A stretch of DNA of 22,282 nucleotides from an uncultured Eubacteriales bacterium (GTDB lineage Bacteria > Bacillota > Clostridia > Oscillospirales > Ruminococcaceae), in assembly GCA_959605275.1 (NCBI GenBank), contig CAUHFD010000020.1:1-22282 (forward strand), written 5' to 3'. Shown here one piece after another: positions 7,639 through 18,100 of the stretch (positions are counted from its first letter, which is position 1; each line of letters starts with the position of its first letter). The position numbers were made by a program, and so were the translations under genes. The notes under the pieces were generated by a model, which worked only from the letters and a program-made list of their open reading frames with translations, was not told the DNA's origin and did not search any database.

Positions 7639-10167
7639 ATGCCAAATATAATAAAAAAATCCGGCTGTTTCCTGTTGACCGGACTGATGCTGTGTTCTGT
7701 ATTGGCTGGCTGTGGAAAATCGGATTCCAAAAGCGGAGTAAACGACACTGAAACAACGCTTTCTGCCGCTCAGGAATATATGCCTTTGTCACAGGAAGAC
7801 AATTGGGATGTTATTGCACAAAATGCCGCTTATACGTTGCTTTTTGATAAGACAAGATGTGCGGTTCGCGTTAAAAACAATGCGGACGGTACGGTATGGG
7901 ACAGTAATCCCACTGAGGAAGAACTGTCCGGTGTTATTTCTGAGGCGGTACAGGACAGTTACCGCTCTCAAGTGATTCTGGAGTATTATGATAAGCGTGA
8001 AAAATCCACGTTGCTTGAATCTTATAAGGACGCTGTGCAGAAAGAGCAAATGGAAGTTTTTTCAGTTGACAGCGGTGTGCGCGTAGTTTATACCATGGGT
8101 GAGATTGATAAGCTGGTGCTTCCGGAAGTCATTACTTCTTCTACGATGGCAGACCTGGAAAGCAAATTGGATGCAGAAGCTTACGAACGGGTTATGCGTT
8201 TTTATGATAAGATCGTGCTCAATGAACTGACCGAAGATCTTAGACAGGAATATGTAAAAACTTATCCGTTACTGGAAAAAGAACCACTTTACTTACTGCG
8301 GAAGGTTCATGAGAATATTCAGGAGGAGTTAAGCGGATATTTCCAGGGAATCGGTTTGACAAAAGATTGGGTTTATGTCGAATACGAAAAAATCGGCATG
8401 AGTTATACAGTTGAGGAAGATGTTTTGTTTGAAGTGACCGTTGATTACACTTTGACAGACGAGGGTTTGAAAGCAGAAATGCCGGTTTCGGCGATCAAAT
8501 ATGATACGGCCAAATTTAAGCTTACCACCGCTATGCTGCTGCCTTATTTCGGCAGCGCAGGAGATACAGATCGGGGATATATGCTGATTCCGGATGGATC
8601 GGGTGCGTTGGTCGATTTGGCAACATCAAGCGAAAAAACAACAGAGCTTCATTTTTACGGAACAGATTTTTCTACCTATGATTACAGTCAAAACACGGAT
8701 TACGGTCGTTCGGTTGTATTGCCGGTATACGGCATGCAGAAAAACGGAAACAGCTATCTGGCTGTGGTGGAATCCGGTGCGGAAGTAGCAGTGCTTAATT
8801 GCCAGTCGGGCAGCACCGTTTATCCGAGAGATGCCCTTTATCCTGTTTTTACTCTGCGTAGCAGAATGGAGTTAACCAATATGGTTGCCGGGACTTCATC
8901 ACGGGTGGTATACGGCGATAAAAATTATGATCGTTCATTGACAATTTTGTTCCATCTCATGCCGGAAAAAGACAGCGGTTACGCAGAAATGGCGGCATGG
9001 ATCAGGGAAAGGATCTTTGCCGGCAGGGAAACGATTTCTTCCGGCGCACCCTTTTACCTTGATACCGTAGGAGCGGTAAAAAGAGAAGAACGTTTCCTTA
9101 GCTATAAGGTTGTACGTTCCAGAGCATTGACCACCTTTGAGCAAGCGCAGGATTTGGTAGAAAAACTGTATGAAAAAGGGGTTTCCAATATTCAGCTGCG
9201 GTATCATAATTGGCAGGGTGACAGTTATGAGCAAACGGTTGGAAGCAATAATATGCCCGCATCGGTTTTGGGCGGATCCTCCGGATTAGAAAACTTGCAG
9301 AAGTCTCTCCGGGAAGGATCACAGATGTATTTAACTTATGACCCGTTGTTGAGAAAACAGCAATCTTTCCGTGGATTACAGTCAGTGCTGTCGGTTAACG
9401 GAGAAATTTTACCGTTGTACGGACAATTGTCTTCTACTGAGTTAATTTATTTAAATGTTGAGAATATCAATAAAACTTTTGATAAACTGAAAACTTCTTT
9501 GAAAAAGCAAAATTTTTCCGGTGTATCCTTGTCCAGTATCGGCAATACGCTTTACAGCGATGCCAATGACAGCCGGTTCTGCAACCGAAGCCAGATGGCA
9601 AATGTGTTGGCTGAGCAGATGGCTTCTTTGGACGAAGGTACAAAGGTGATGGTGGATACCGGGAACAGCTATACACTGCCTTATGCAGACAGTGTCATGA
9701 ATGTTCCGATGAGTCATTCTAATCGGTATGTAGAGAAAGAAAGCGTACCTTTCCTGCAAATGGTGCTACATGGATATGTTTCCTATACGGGCGAAGCTCT
9801 GAACATGTCGGATAATTACGAAACTGCACGATTGCGCTCGATTGAATACGGCGGAGAAGCATTTTATATTATCAATTATGCCTCGCCGTCTTTGCTCAAA
9901 AACACCGAATATTCTTCCATGTATTCTTCCTATTACAGCGATTGGATGGATCGAATTGAAAAAGACTGGAAATCACGCGAACAGTTAAGTAAATTACTTC
10001 AAGGAAAGAAAATGACCGGTTATTTTTCTCCAGCGGAAGGTGTACACGTTACCGTTTATGAAAACGGTGTATTTACCGTAGTAAATTATAATGATAAACC
10101 GGTCACTTATCAGGGAATTACAGTGCCTGCAATGGATTTTGCATGGTCACAGGAGGGGGGACAATAA
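7639..10167 (+). CDS. DUF5696-like lipoprotein, candidate glycan-active protein
   Basis: An 842-aa surface lipoprotein: the signal peptide ends in SVLAGC, with the lipid-modified cysteine at residue 25. The central stretch LLPYFGSAG...GYMLIPDGSGALVDL (PDGSGAL at 318-324) is what I recall as characteristic of DUF5696 proteins. Residues about 470-780 have an alternating pattern that could be a (beta/alpha)8 barrel, including SNIQLRYHNWQGDSY (about 515-530) and MVDTGNSYTLPYAD (about 671). The C-terminus (VYENGVFTVVNYND) looks like a beta domain. The true start is ATG 7639, with GAGAGGA 5 bases upstream; the longer frame from 7423 would run through the previous gene. No catalytic residues can be named, and enzymatic function is inference from fold pattern and context. 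Confidence 0.75.
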   Translation: MPNIIKKSGCFLLTGLMLCSVLAGCGKSDSKSGVNDTETTLSAAQEYMPLSQEDNWDVIAQNAAYTLLFDKTRCAVRVKNNADGTVWDSNPTEEELSGVISEAVQDSYRSQVILEYYDKREKSTLLESYKDAVQKEQMEVFSVDSGVRVVYTMGEIDKLVLPEVITSSTMADLESKLDAEAYERVMRFYDKIVLNELTEDLRQEYVKTYPLLEKEPLYLLRKVHENIQEELSGYFQGIGLTKDWVYVEYEKIGMSYTVEEDVLFEVTVDYTLTDEGLKAEMPVSAIKYDTAKFKLTTAMLLPYFGSAGDTDRGYMLIPDGSGALVDLATSSEKTTELHFYGTDFSTYDYSQNTDYGRSVVLPVYGMQKNGNSYLAVVESGAEVAVLNCQSGSTVYPRDALYPVFTLRSRMELTNMVAGTSSRVVYGDKNYDRSLTILFHLMPEKDSGYAEMAAWIRERIFAGRETISSGAPFYLDTVGAVKREERFLSYKVVRSRALTTFEQAQDLVEKLYEKGVSNIQLRYHNWQGDSYEQTVGSNNMPASVLGGSSGLENLQKSLREGSQMYLTYDPLLRKQQSFRGLQSVLSVNGEILPLYGQLSSTELIYLNVENINKTFDKLKTSLKKQNFSGVSLSSIGNTLYSDANDSRFCNRSQMANVLAEQMASLDEGTKVMVDTGNSYTLPYADSVMNVPMSHSNRYVEKESVPFLQMVLHGYVSYTGEALNMSDNYETARLRSIEYGGEAFYIINYASPSLLKNTEYSSMYSSYYSDWMDRIEKDWKSREQLSKLLQGKKMTGYFSPAEGVHVTVYENGVFTVVNYNDKPVTYQGITVPAMDFAWSQEGGQ

Positions 10168-10171
10168 TACA

Positions 10172-11092
10172 ATGAAAAAAAGCGGAAAGAAAAAGTCCCT
10201 TTGGAGTTTGCAAAGGCAGAAAAGTGTTTATGGATATTTATTTGTAGCTCCGTTTCTGATTGGTTTGATCTGTATTTTCTCCCCGATGTTAATTAAAACC
10301 ATACAGTTTAGCTTTTCTAATATTAACATCGGAACAGACGGATACAAAATGGAATTTGTTGGTTGGACTCACTATAATCAAATACTATTTGTTGATCCGT
10401 ATTACATTCGGCAAATGCTGGAATCTTTGTCCAGCTTGGTAACGGATACCGCAGTTATTCTGATTTATTCTCTCTTTATGGCAACTTTGCTTTCGAGAGA
10501 AATTAAGGGCAGAGGAGTAATCCGTGCAATCATGTTTCTGCCGGTTATTATCGCTACCGGAATTATTGACCGTGCCGATAACATCAGCGCACAGGTGCTT
10601 AGCTCCAGCGTGTTGTCCTCCGCCGGCGATGCCGCGCAGGGAATGTTTAGTTCCTTTGACATTGAAAGCCTGATCTACTCTTTGCAGCTCGGTGACGGAT
10701 TTGTAGATTTTATTGTCGGCGTTATCAATAATATGTATAGCATTATCACCCGGTCCGGTGTCCAAATGTTGATTTTTTTGGCGGGACTGCAATCCATTTC
10801 ACCGGCAATTTATGAATCCGCTACGGTTGAAGGCGCAACCTGGTGGGAGAGCTTTTGGAAAATCACATTTCCGATGATTACACCGATGCTGATTGTCAAT
10901 ACGGTATATACGGTTGTGGATTCTTTTACAGCATACAGCAACACCCTGATGAGCCGGATTTTTTCTACCATTTCAAACGGTTCCTATTCTGTGGCGTCTG
11001 CGATGTCGTTGCTTTATTTTATCGTTCTGTCCGTCATCTTGATGATTATTATTTTGGTGATGAACCGAATGGTATTCTATGAAAACCGGTAA
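10172..11092 (+). CDS. Sugar ABC transporter permease (MalF-like), second importer
   Basis: A 306-aa permease. The first helix is YLFVAPFLIGLICIFSPMLI. The EAA loop reads YESATVEGA at residues 214-222, followed by ITFPMITP, so the second EAA position is Ser rather than Ala. A long, mostly non-hydrophobic insertion (about residues 132-195, rich in Ser, Ala and Asp) lies between membrane segments, which is more than the usual MalF-type loop. The ATG at 10172 was chosen because AGGAGGGGGG (10151-10160) precedes it; the in-frame start at 10091 lies inside the previous gene. Only 4 bases separate it from that gene, so the two are co-transcribed. Confidence 0.9.
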   Translation: MKKSGKKKSLWSLQRQKSVYGYLFVAPFLIGLICIFSPMLIKTIQFSFSNINIGTDGYKMEFVGWTHYNQILFVDPYYIRQMLESLSSLVTDTAVILIYSLFMATLLSREIKGRGVIRAIMFLPVIIATGIIDRADNISAQVLSSSVLSSAGDAAQGMFSSFDIESLIYSLQLGDGFVDFIVGVINNMYSIITRSGVQMLIFLAGLQSISPAIYESATVEGATWWESFWKITFPMITPMLIVNTVYTVVDSFTAYSNTLMSRIFSTISNGSYSVASAMSLLYFIVLSVILMIIILVMNRMVFYENR

Positions 11093-11109
11093 AGGAGAAA
11101 AGCGCTGAT

Positions 11110-12057
11110 ATGGAGAATCGAGCAGCCAATTATTGGCGGAAAAACAGTTTGGCGATCCGCCATAAATCCGGAACAGTATTGCAGAACTTGGTTTGTTATC
11201 TGATTTTTATTGCGATCGCGTTCATGATTCTGTTTCCGTTGTTTGAAAAACTTACGGTTGTTTTCCAAAGTCAGGAAGATCTGGTGGATAATACCGTTAA
11301 GTACATAGCCAAAGAACCTACTTTTTATACATTGAAAACTGTCATTAAAGCAATGGATTATTGGCCTGCATTGCTGCATTCTCTTTTGCTTTCTCTGGCA
11401 GTAGCATTATTGCAGGTGTTTTCCTCCTCCTTTATTTCCTATGGCTTGGCGAGATTCAAATTCGCGGGAAGAGGGTTGATATTTGCTCTGATTGTTTTAA
11501 CGTTGATTATACCTCCGCAAGTTATACTCAGCTCTATGTATTTGAATTTCCGATATTTTGATTTTCTTGGAATTATCGGATTGATTCGCGGAGACTCTCT
11601 GAATTTGATTAATACCGCCTGGCCATTTATGCTGATGGGCATAACAGGGCTTGGTATTAAAAACGGACTTTACATTTATATGCTCAGGCAATTTTATCGT
11701 AATCTTCCGGTTGAATTTGAGGAAGCGGCATATATTGACGGAGCCGGCATTATACGTTCGTATTTTACGATTATGCTGCCGAATGCACGGACGATTTTAG
11801 TTTCTATTTTTCTTTTCTCATTTTCCTGGCAGTTTACCGATTCGACGATTACTCCCATGTTATTTAATGATTTTTCTACGATACCGGGAATGTTGATGTC
11901 GCTGGAAACCTATCAGATGAATCAGTTAGAGCCGGCATTTCGTTCCGCTTTGCTCAGTGCAGGTTCCTTAATGGCAATTCTGCCGTTAATTTTGTTGTTT
12001 ATCGTCGGTCAAAAATTCTTTGTTCAGGGAATCGAACGAAGCGGAATCGTTGGCTGA
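11110..12057 (+). CDS. Carbohydrate ABC transporter permease (MalG-like), second importer
   Basis: A 315-aa permease with a long N-terminal cytoplasmic stretch, then FIAIAFMILFPLFEKLTVVF as the first helix. The EAA loop EAAYIDG (205-211), followed by IMLPNAR, is canonical. AAAGGAG (11091-11097) precedes the ATG by about 12 bases. It pairs with the preceding permease, 17 bases upstream. Neither this pair nor the first has an ATP-binding subunit in the window. The binding protein at 13541 is its likely receptor by proximity. Confidence 0.9.
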   Translation: MENRAANYWRKNSLAIRHKSGTVLQNLVCYLIFIAIAFMILFPLFEKLTVVFQSQEDLVDNTVKYIAKEPTFYTLKTVIKAMDYWPALLHSLLLSLAVALLQVFSSSFISYGLARFKFAGRGLIFALIVLTLIIPPQVILSSMYLNFRYFDFLGIIGLIRGDSLNLINTAWPFMLMGITGLGIKNGLYIYMLRQFYRNLPVEFEEAAYIDGAGIIRSYFTIMLPNARTILVSIFLFSFSWQFTDSTITPMLFNDFSTIPGMLMSLETYQMNQLEPAFRSALLSAGSLMAILPLILLFIVGQKFFVQGIERSGIVG

Positions 12058-12101
12058 TGAAAAATGATATCATTGATTGTATTTTGAGGAGGTGTTGTCA
12101 T

Positions 12102-13508
12102 ATGCAAGAAATCCATTATCCACGAAAAGGTTTAAAACTGAGCGATGTTTACACGCAGGAAACTTTGGATAAACTTTTATCTCAGATTGATCTATGGATG
12201 CAAGGTCCCGGCGTGGTCGGCGGGCTTCTGTTACATGGATGTTGGGGAAAAACATCGGTGTTGGATAAAAGATACCAAGGGGAAACCGTTTCGCAATATC
12301 ATGAATTCCTTACAGCCGCGATGAACTTATATGAGAAAACCGGCAATTTAAAATGGAAACACAGAGCAGATAATTTTGTATCCAACATTTTGTTTCTGCA
12401 AGAGCCTGACGGTGGATTTCGTCATGCATCTGCTGAATTTGAGCCTACTTTTGTTTCAGGAAGCAGTTGTCCTATTCATCAATGTAGACCAATTTTGGCG
12501 CTGCTGAAATATGCCTCATGGGAGCATGCCGACCTAATGCTGCTTCCAATGATCAGACCGGCAATAGATCGCCATTGGGAGTGGTTCCAGAAAGTCTTTT
12601 GGAAGATCGGCAACGGAGGGCATCGCCCTTTCCCTTATGAGGCGGGATGGTGCGGCGTGACGAATCAGGATCTGGTCGTGATTGCGTCATTGTCAGAATA
12701 CGGCAGAGTATACGGCGATTGGTCCCGATTTGAGGCTTACGGCAAGCCTGCATTAGATGTGTATTTATCTGATGTGTATTACTATAAGGAGATGGGCTTG
12801 TTTGAACGGGGCGACGGCAATAATTTTGTAGAGCGTACCCCGTATTACAATATCATTTTATTAATGCTGACCGTAATCTATAACAATACAAAGGACAGCA
12901 GAATTCCTGATGTGATAGACAATGTGGTGTCTCATCTTTTTGATGCGGCTTATATTGCTCCGGATGGAATGACACATCTTGCATGGGGTGCCGTAACCGA
13001 TCCACAGGATAAAAGCAAGGTGCTGGATTGGAAAAAAACGCCAGTTACCTTTGGCGGATATTCTGAGTTGATTCAGAACATGCAGCATTATCTAAGCAAA
13101 CATCCGAATGAGGAAAAGCAAAATATATTAGATGCTTTAACCGAAACCTTTTGCGGATATATTTTTGCGGACGGAACGTTCCCTACGACCTTGTGGCCGG
13201 AAAATCCGATATTATCTCTTGCCTTTACAGTACACGATTCTTATCTATTGCCTTTAATTGAGTATCTGGGTGATTCCATTCGGGACAGCAAGCCGGTTGA
13301 TGAAATTTGCATCCATAGAAAACTGGGCAATTTTTCGTGGAAGCAAAGAGGAAAGCTTTGGGAAATTGATAAAGATGACGTCAGGGTTTACGGAGGATAC
13401 ACTCCTTATGTTGCAGGAATTACGCATGGACCGGAAGAACCGGCGTTTTGCGGCAGCTACGACGATCTTAATGATTGTGATGTTTTAGAAATAATAGATT
13501 ATGAATGA
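12102..13508 (+). CDS. Cytoplasmic alpha/alpha-toroid-like protein, possible glycoside hydrolase or lyase
   Basis: A 468-aa protein without signal peptide or membrane segment. Repeated helical pairs and motifs such as LQEPDGGF (99-106), similar to the QW-type QxxDGGF signature of alpha/alpha toroids, and EAGWCGVTNQDLVV (180-193) suggest an (alpha/alpha)6 barrel as in six-hairpin glycosidases and polysaccharide lyases. The C-terminal 60 residues look beta-rich (WEIDKDDVRVYGGYTPYVAG). I cannot place it in a named GH or PL family, and the active site is not identifiable. The start at 12102 has an excellent AGGAGGTG (12087-12094) 7 bases upstream; the in-frame ATG at 12057 overlaps the previous stop and lacks such a site. 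Likely role, by context, is intracellular processing of imported oligosaccharide. Confidence 0.7.
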   Translation: MQEIHYPRKGLKLSDVYTQETLDKLLSQIDLWMQGPGVVGGLLLHGCWGKTSVLDKRYQGETVSQYHEFLTAAMNLYEKTGNLKWKHRADNFVSNILFLQEPDGGFRHASAEFEPTFVSGSSCPIHQCRPILALLKYASWEHADLMLLPMIRPAIDRHWEWFQKVFWKIGNGGHRPFPYEAGWCGVTNQDLVVIASLSEYGRVYGDWSRFEAYGKPALDVYLSDVYYYKEMGLFERGDGNNFVERTPYYNIILLMLTVIYNNTKDSRIPDVIDNVVSHLFDAAYIAPDGMTHLAWGAVTDPQDKSKVLDWKKTPVTFGGYSELIQNMQHYLSKHPNEEKQNILDALTETFCGYIFADGTFPTTLWPENPILSLAFTVHDSYLLPLIEYLGDSIRDSKPVDEICIHRKLGNFSWKQRGKLWEIDKDDVRVYGGYTPYVAGITHGPEEPAFCGSYDDLNDCDVLEIIDYE

Positions 13509-13540
13509 ATCACAGAGTAAAGAAAGGAAGGTTGATAGTA

Positions 13541-15049
13541 ATGAAAACTACTAAAAGATGTCTTGCATTTTTAAGTGCTGCAATCATGCTGATGACAGCG
13601 TTTGCAGGATGTGGCAAGCCCGGGACCTCCAGTTCGTCATCCGGTTCGAATGTTTCTAATGCAAGCGGAGGAGATATTCAGACAGGTGACAACAGTGCGG
13701 GAGAGAGTATGGAGAGCACTGATTCAGCAGATAATTCCGGAGAGAACGGAAACAGTATCGGGGGAGGAACCACTTCAACCGGAAAGACTTCGGGCGCCGC
13801 AACTTCCTCTAAAAAAACCAGCGGATCAACTTCCAGTCAAACAGTGGGTCAGACAGAAAGGATTGACATGGGCGGTTATGAGTTTGTGCTGGGTACTGCG
13901 TACTACGCAAATTACCTTAACAGCGAGGGCGTATTAGATCCGACTAATCCGTTGATGAAAGCGGTTGCTCGCGTCGAAAAGGACTACAACTGTAAAATTA
14001 AGTTCTACAAATTTGCAGATGTATCCAGCGCAGGTACTGCTGTCGTTAATGCGGTACTGGCAGGGGATAAAATCTGTGACGTTGCACAAATGCAATTTTC
14101 TCGTTGCCGCACTGTTGCATATAGTAATGCTTGCCATGATCTGAAGACGCTGAAGGGCTTGGATTTGACCAGCGGCAATTTTGAACAGGCAATTACAGAT
14201 GCATTTACCTTTAATAAAAAGGTTTATGCGTGCAATATCGGTGAAAACAGTAACGTACAAGGATTGTTCTATAACGCCGATTTGCTGAAAAAATATGCCC
14301 CCGGTTATGACGTTATGAAGATGTATAAAGAGGGCACATGGACCGAAGCAAAATTTGAAGAAATTCTTCGTAAAATTTCAAGTACCAGCGGTCAAAAAGT
14401 TACTCCGTTGGTTGGCAACACCGGAGTTATGGCGCTTTCTACTGCGGTGAATGCAGGAGGAACCAGTTATAAGAGCGGAAACAAAGTTACGTTCGGTATC
14501 GTTACCGCCGATGGTATAAAAGCACTGAATTATGTAAAACGTCTGTATAACGATCAATTGTGGAAATATCCTGCTGACACCTCATTTGCAACCGGCGGAG
14601 CAGTGTTTACGGACGGCGCAGTATGGAATTCCAAATCCTATACCAGTGTTAAAAATCTGGAATTTGTACCGTGGCCGAAAGGCGAACTCAATAAATATGT
14701 TGTTCCGGCAGCAGATGGTATCGCGTGGTGTGTTCCAAAGACAGTGAAGAAAAAAGAGTATGTAGGAATTATTTTAAATGCGCTTGCTGAGAGCACGGCA
14801 GAGATGAAAAGCAATAGAGTTCGTGAACTTGAGGATAATGGCTGGAGCGCAAACTCCATTGCGGTTTATAATTGGATGCAGAGCAATCATCAGATTGACA
14901 TGACAACTGGTCCTGATATCAGCGCTTATTCCAAGAAAATTGATGATTCCGTTTTTGTGGCAAATATCCAACCGGCAGCAGCAATGCAGAGTATCAGCGC
15001 TGCGGCACAGAAGGTTTTTGATGATTACTATAAACAGTTCATCAGATAG
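13541..15049 (+). CDS. Extracellular solute-binding lipoprotein (family 1)
   Basis: A 502-aa lipoprotein. The signal peptide ends in TAFAGC with the lipid-modified cysteine at residue 24. Residues 25-108 are a Ser/Gly/Thr-rich linker that would hold the binding domain away from the membrane. The rest is a family 1 sugar-binding fold: NPLMKAVARVEKDYNCKIKF, VNAVLAGDKICDVAQM, VQGLFYNADLLKKY, GTWTEAKFEEIL and a C-terminal helix ending DDYYKQFIR. The start at ATG 13541 is supported by AAGGAAGG about 9 bases upstream; an upstream in-frame ATG at 13505 overlaps the previous gene. It probably serves the second permease pair. Confidence 0.9.
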   Translation: MKTTKRCLAFLSAAIMLMTAFAGCGKPGTSSSSSGSNVSNASGGDIQTGDNSAGESMESTDSADNSGENGNSIGGGTTSTGKTSGAATSSKKTSGSTSSQTVGQTERIDMGGYEFVLGTAYYANYLNSEGVLDPTNPLMKAVARVEKDYNCKIKFYKFADVSSAGTAVVNAVLAGDKICDVAQMQFSRCRTVAYSNACHDLKTLKGLDLTSGNFEQAITDAFTFNKKVYACNIGENSNVQGLFYNADLLKKYAPGYDVMKMYKEGTWTEAKFEEILRKISSTSGQKVTPLVGNTGVMALSTAVNAGGTSYKSGNKVTFGIVTADGIKALNYVKRLYNDQLWKYPADTSFATGGAVFTDGAVWNSKSYTSVKNLEFVPWPKGELNKYVVPAADGIAWCVPKTVKKKEYVGIILNALAESTAEMKSNRVRELEDNGWSANSIAVYNWMQSNHQIDMTTGPDISAYSKKIDDSVFVANIQPAAAMQSISAAAQKVFDDYYKQFIR

Positions 15050-15132
15050 GGCACAAGGACAGCTTACTCCAAATCTTTTACCGGAGGAAATCCGATATTA
15101 AAAATAAGGCTGAAATCAGAAAGGAGTTAATC

Positions 15133-18100
15133 ATGTTTAAAACGCAAACACAATTTATGAAACGCGGCATCGCAACATTTTTGTCTGCGGCGCTGACTTT
15201 ATCCACTTTTGCCACCGCAGTAATCAACGGAGGATTTTTAAAAGCCTCGGCTGCTGACGGCGCGCCGACAAGAGTTTTGGTAGTGGACGATTTTACCGAT
15301 TCCAATGTAAAATATGCCACTAAAAATGAATCATCAGGAACCAAATTAGAAGTCAAAGACGGTTCTTTGACAATGACCTCTCAAGCACATATGGATGGTT
15401 ATGGATTTGTATTTTCAGCAACCGATTTGGCTGAAGTGTCAACTGCCGGTTACGAATATTTGGAATTTGATGTGTATACAGACAATCCGAATATTTTTGT
15501 GAACAGTATGAATGCATTCGTACAATTTGGCAGAGGCAGTGTTGACCGTTCTCATGATATTCCTAATTTACAGCAATCGGCTGCGAATGCGGTTGGTGCA
15601 TTAACGAAAGACGCAGTCACCACGATTAAATTGCCGTTAAGTAAATTCCAGAATCGTGCAGCAATGGGAAATGCAGCGGCATTGTCGATTAACCCGGATA
15701 AAAATCCGGCAACGAATATCTCTTTTGATAATTATCTTTTTTATGTACGGTATAACGGCACTTACAATCTGGGAAGTGGTACACAATACACGGTTCGAGT
15801 GGATCAAGTACGTTTGACTTCCTACTCGGCACCGGCACCGGCAAGCAAAAGTGTTGTTGTGGATGACTTTACGAATGCGGCGGAGAATTACTCTTTGCAG
15901 GATCATGGAAATCAGGGAACATTAGCAGTTTCGGATGGCTCCTTAATCATGACAAACAGTGGTTTGGGAAGAAACACCGGCTCTAATTTGGGCTATGGTT
16001 TCCACTATAATGCTGTAAATCTGGATAACTTCACTACTACCGGATATGAATATATCGAGTTTGATATTTGGACTGATACAGAGGATCTGTATTTTAAGAG
16101 TAGTGATGCGCGTGTCAATTTAGGTGTAGATGACGTGGAGCGAACACATGATATCGGCAATTTAGCGAACACCGCAGCTAACGCAGTGGGAAAACTAAAA
16201 GCCAATCAGGTAAATACAGTACGGATTCCGTTGAGTAAATTTACGACACGTAAGGATGACAATGCAAAAACTAAAAATCCGGAGGAGAAAGCAGCTACCG
16301 ATTTTACCTTTAATCGTTATACCTTTATGGTAGGATATGGCGGTTCAAACATTCTCGGAACAGACGCAAATGCAAAATATACCGTTCGTATTGATGAAGT
16401 ACGTTTAACTGCTTATGAAAACACCAATCAAATTGCTGTGGATAAAGTGATTGCAGCGATTTCAGCAATCGGTGTTGTAGAAGATCATGATTCCGATGAG
16501 TTGGTTATAGCAGCTCGTACGCTTTATGATGAGTTGAATCCGAAAGAGAAGACATTGGTTACCAACTATGCGGAGCTGACTGCAGCGGAAACACTGCTTG
16601 GGGCAATACCGTATAAAACCACTGTTTTTGATCCGTTTGATGAAAGCCAAGTTACTTACAAGAGAATGACTGCTGAAGTTACCAATAATGGATTGAACAT
16701 TCAAAACAATATTATGACCATGACCGGTCCTTCTACGGATGCCCGTCAGGGATATGCTTATGAGGCATATTTCAATACAGCGGTTTCTTCAAAGGATCAT
16801 GAATATTTGGAATTTGACCTTTGGACAAACAACAGTAATCTTTATGTTAATGCAAATAATGGATTGATTATGCTGGGGACTGATAATTCAGGAAGTTTTA
16901 ACAGAACGCATCAGTATGACAACATGCAAGGAACAGCTGCCAATAAAATCGGTGCTTTAACAGCCGGAACAAGCGGCGGCGCGCCCGGTACTGATGAACC
17001 GGCGGGTGAATGGAATCATATCAAAATTCCGTTATCAAAATTTTCTATACGCGATGGCGGCACGGCTGCTAACGACAGAGATTTCAGTGCATATCGTTTT
17101 ATGATTAAGTATAATGCTGCTAACAACCTCGGAGACGGCGATTTTCGTGTCAAACTGAAAAATGTAGTTTTGACTTCCTATGAAAAACCGACCACCGAAG
17201 AATGGAATCAGCAAAAGGCTCAAGAAGTAGATGCGTTAATTGATGCAATCAAAACGCCGGTTACATTGGAAAGCGAAGCGTCTATTACCGTAGCACGCAG
17301 TGCTTATGACGCGTTGAAGTCGGCGCAGAAAGCATTAGTCACCAAATTGGACGCTTTGACTGCGGCGGAAACGACATTAGCGGGACTTAAGAGCGATGCG
17401 GCAGTTGCGAATACGATCAATTTGATTAATGATATCGGAACGCCGATTACACTGGAAAGCGGTTCGGTAATTAAGGCGGCACGTGCGGCATATAATGCGT
17501 TGACTGCTGCGGAACAGGCAAAGATTACAAACTTTGCAACTTTAACCGAAGCAGAAGCGGCATGGGCAAAATTAGATGCCGAAGCAAACCCGGCTACCAA
17601 AACAATCAATATTGATCCGTTTACAGGAGATTATGTTTATACAAAGTTGGATAATAAAGTTTTTTCATATGAAGTCAAAGATGGTGTAGTAACCATGAGC
17701 TCGTGGGCAAATGATCATGAGCACGGCTTCTATCTGAAAGGAACCTTGCCCTCTGTTTATAAACTGAACAACTTTGATTACCTGGAATTCGACATCTGGA
17801 CCACTGACGCGAATATCTATAAAAATGCAAATGACTGTCGCTTCTGGTTGATGGGAGATAATGGTACGACCAATGCTTTGGGATATAACAGCGATGCGGC
17901 TGCTACCAAAGAAGCAATCGGCACCTTAGAGGCCGGAAAATGGGTTCATGTTAAATTCCCGTTAGAGTTGATTTATAATCGTGCAGACAAGAACATTAAG
18001 GCAAATAATGCCGCTGTGGATGCTTATGTCATTCAGATGACATATAACGGTCAGAATAATCTGGGCGGCTCGGCAGACAACCCGGTTGTTGTCAAATTCA

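Noticed and set aside
10091..10171. N-terminal extension of the second MalF-like permease
   Set aside because: It overlaps the DUF5696-like gene; AGGAGG at 10151-10156 and the basic N-terminus after 10172 favour the shorter form.
12057..12101. ATG overlapping the preceding stop as start of the alpha/alpha-toroid gene
   Set aside because: The ATG at 12102 has a near-perfect AGGAGGTG at ideal spacing, and the extra 15 residues resemble nothing.
15050..15132. Terminator or promoter in the 83-base gap before the large surface protein
   Set aside because: Only a 4-base-pair stem (CGGA/TCCG) and poorly spaced promoter-like hexamers are present; no call is justified.
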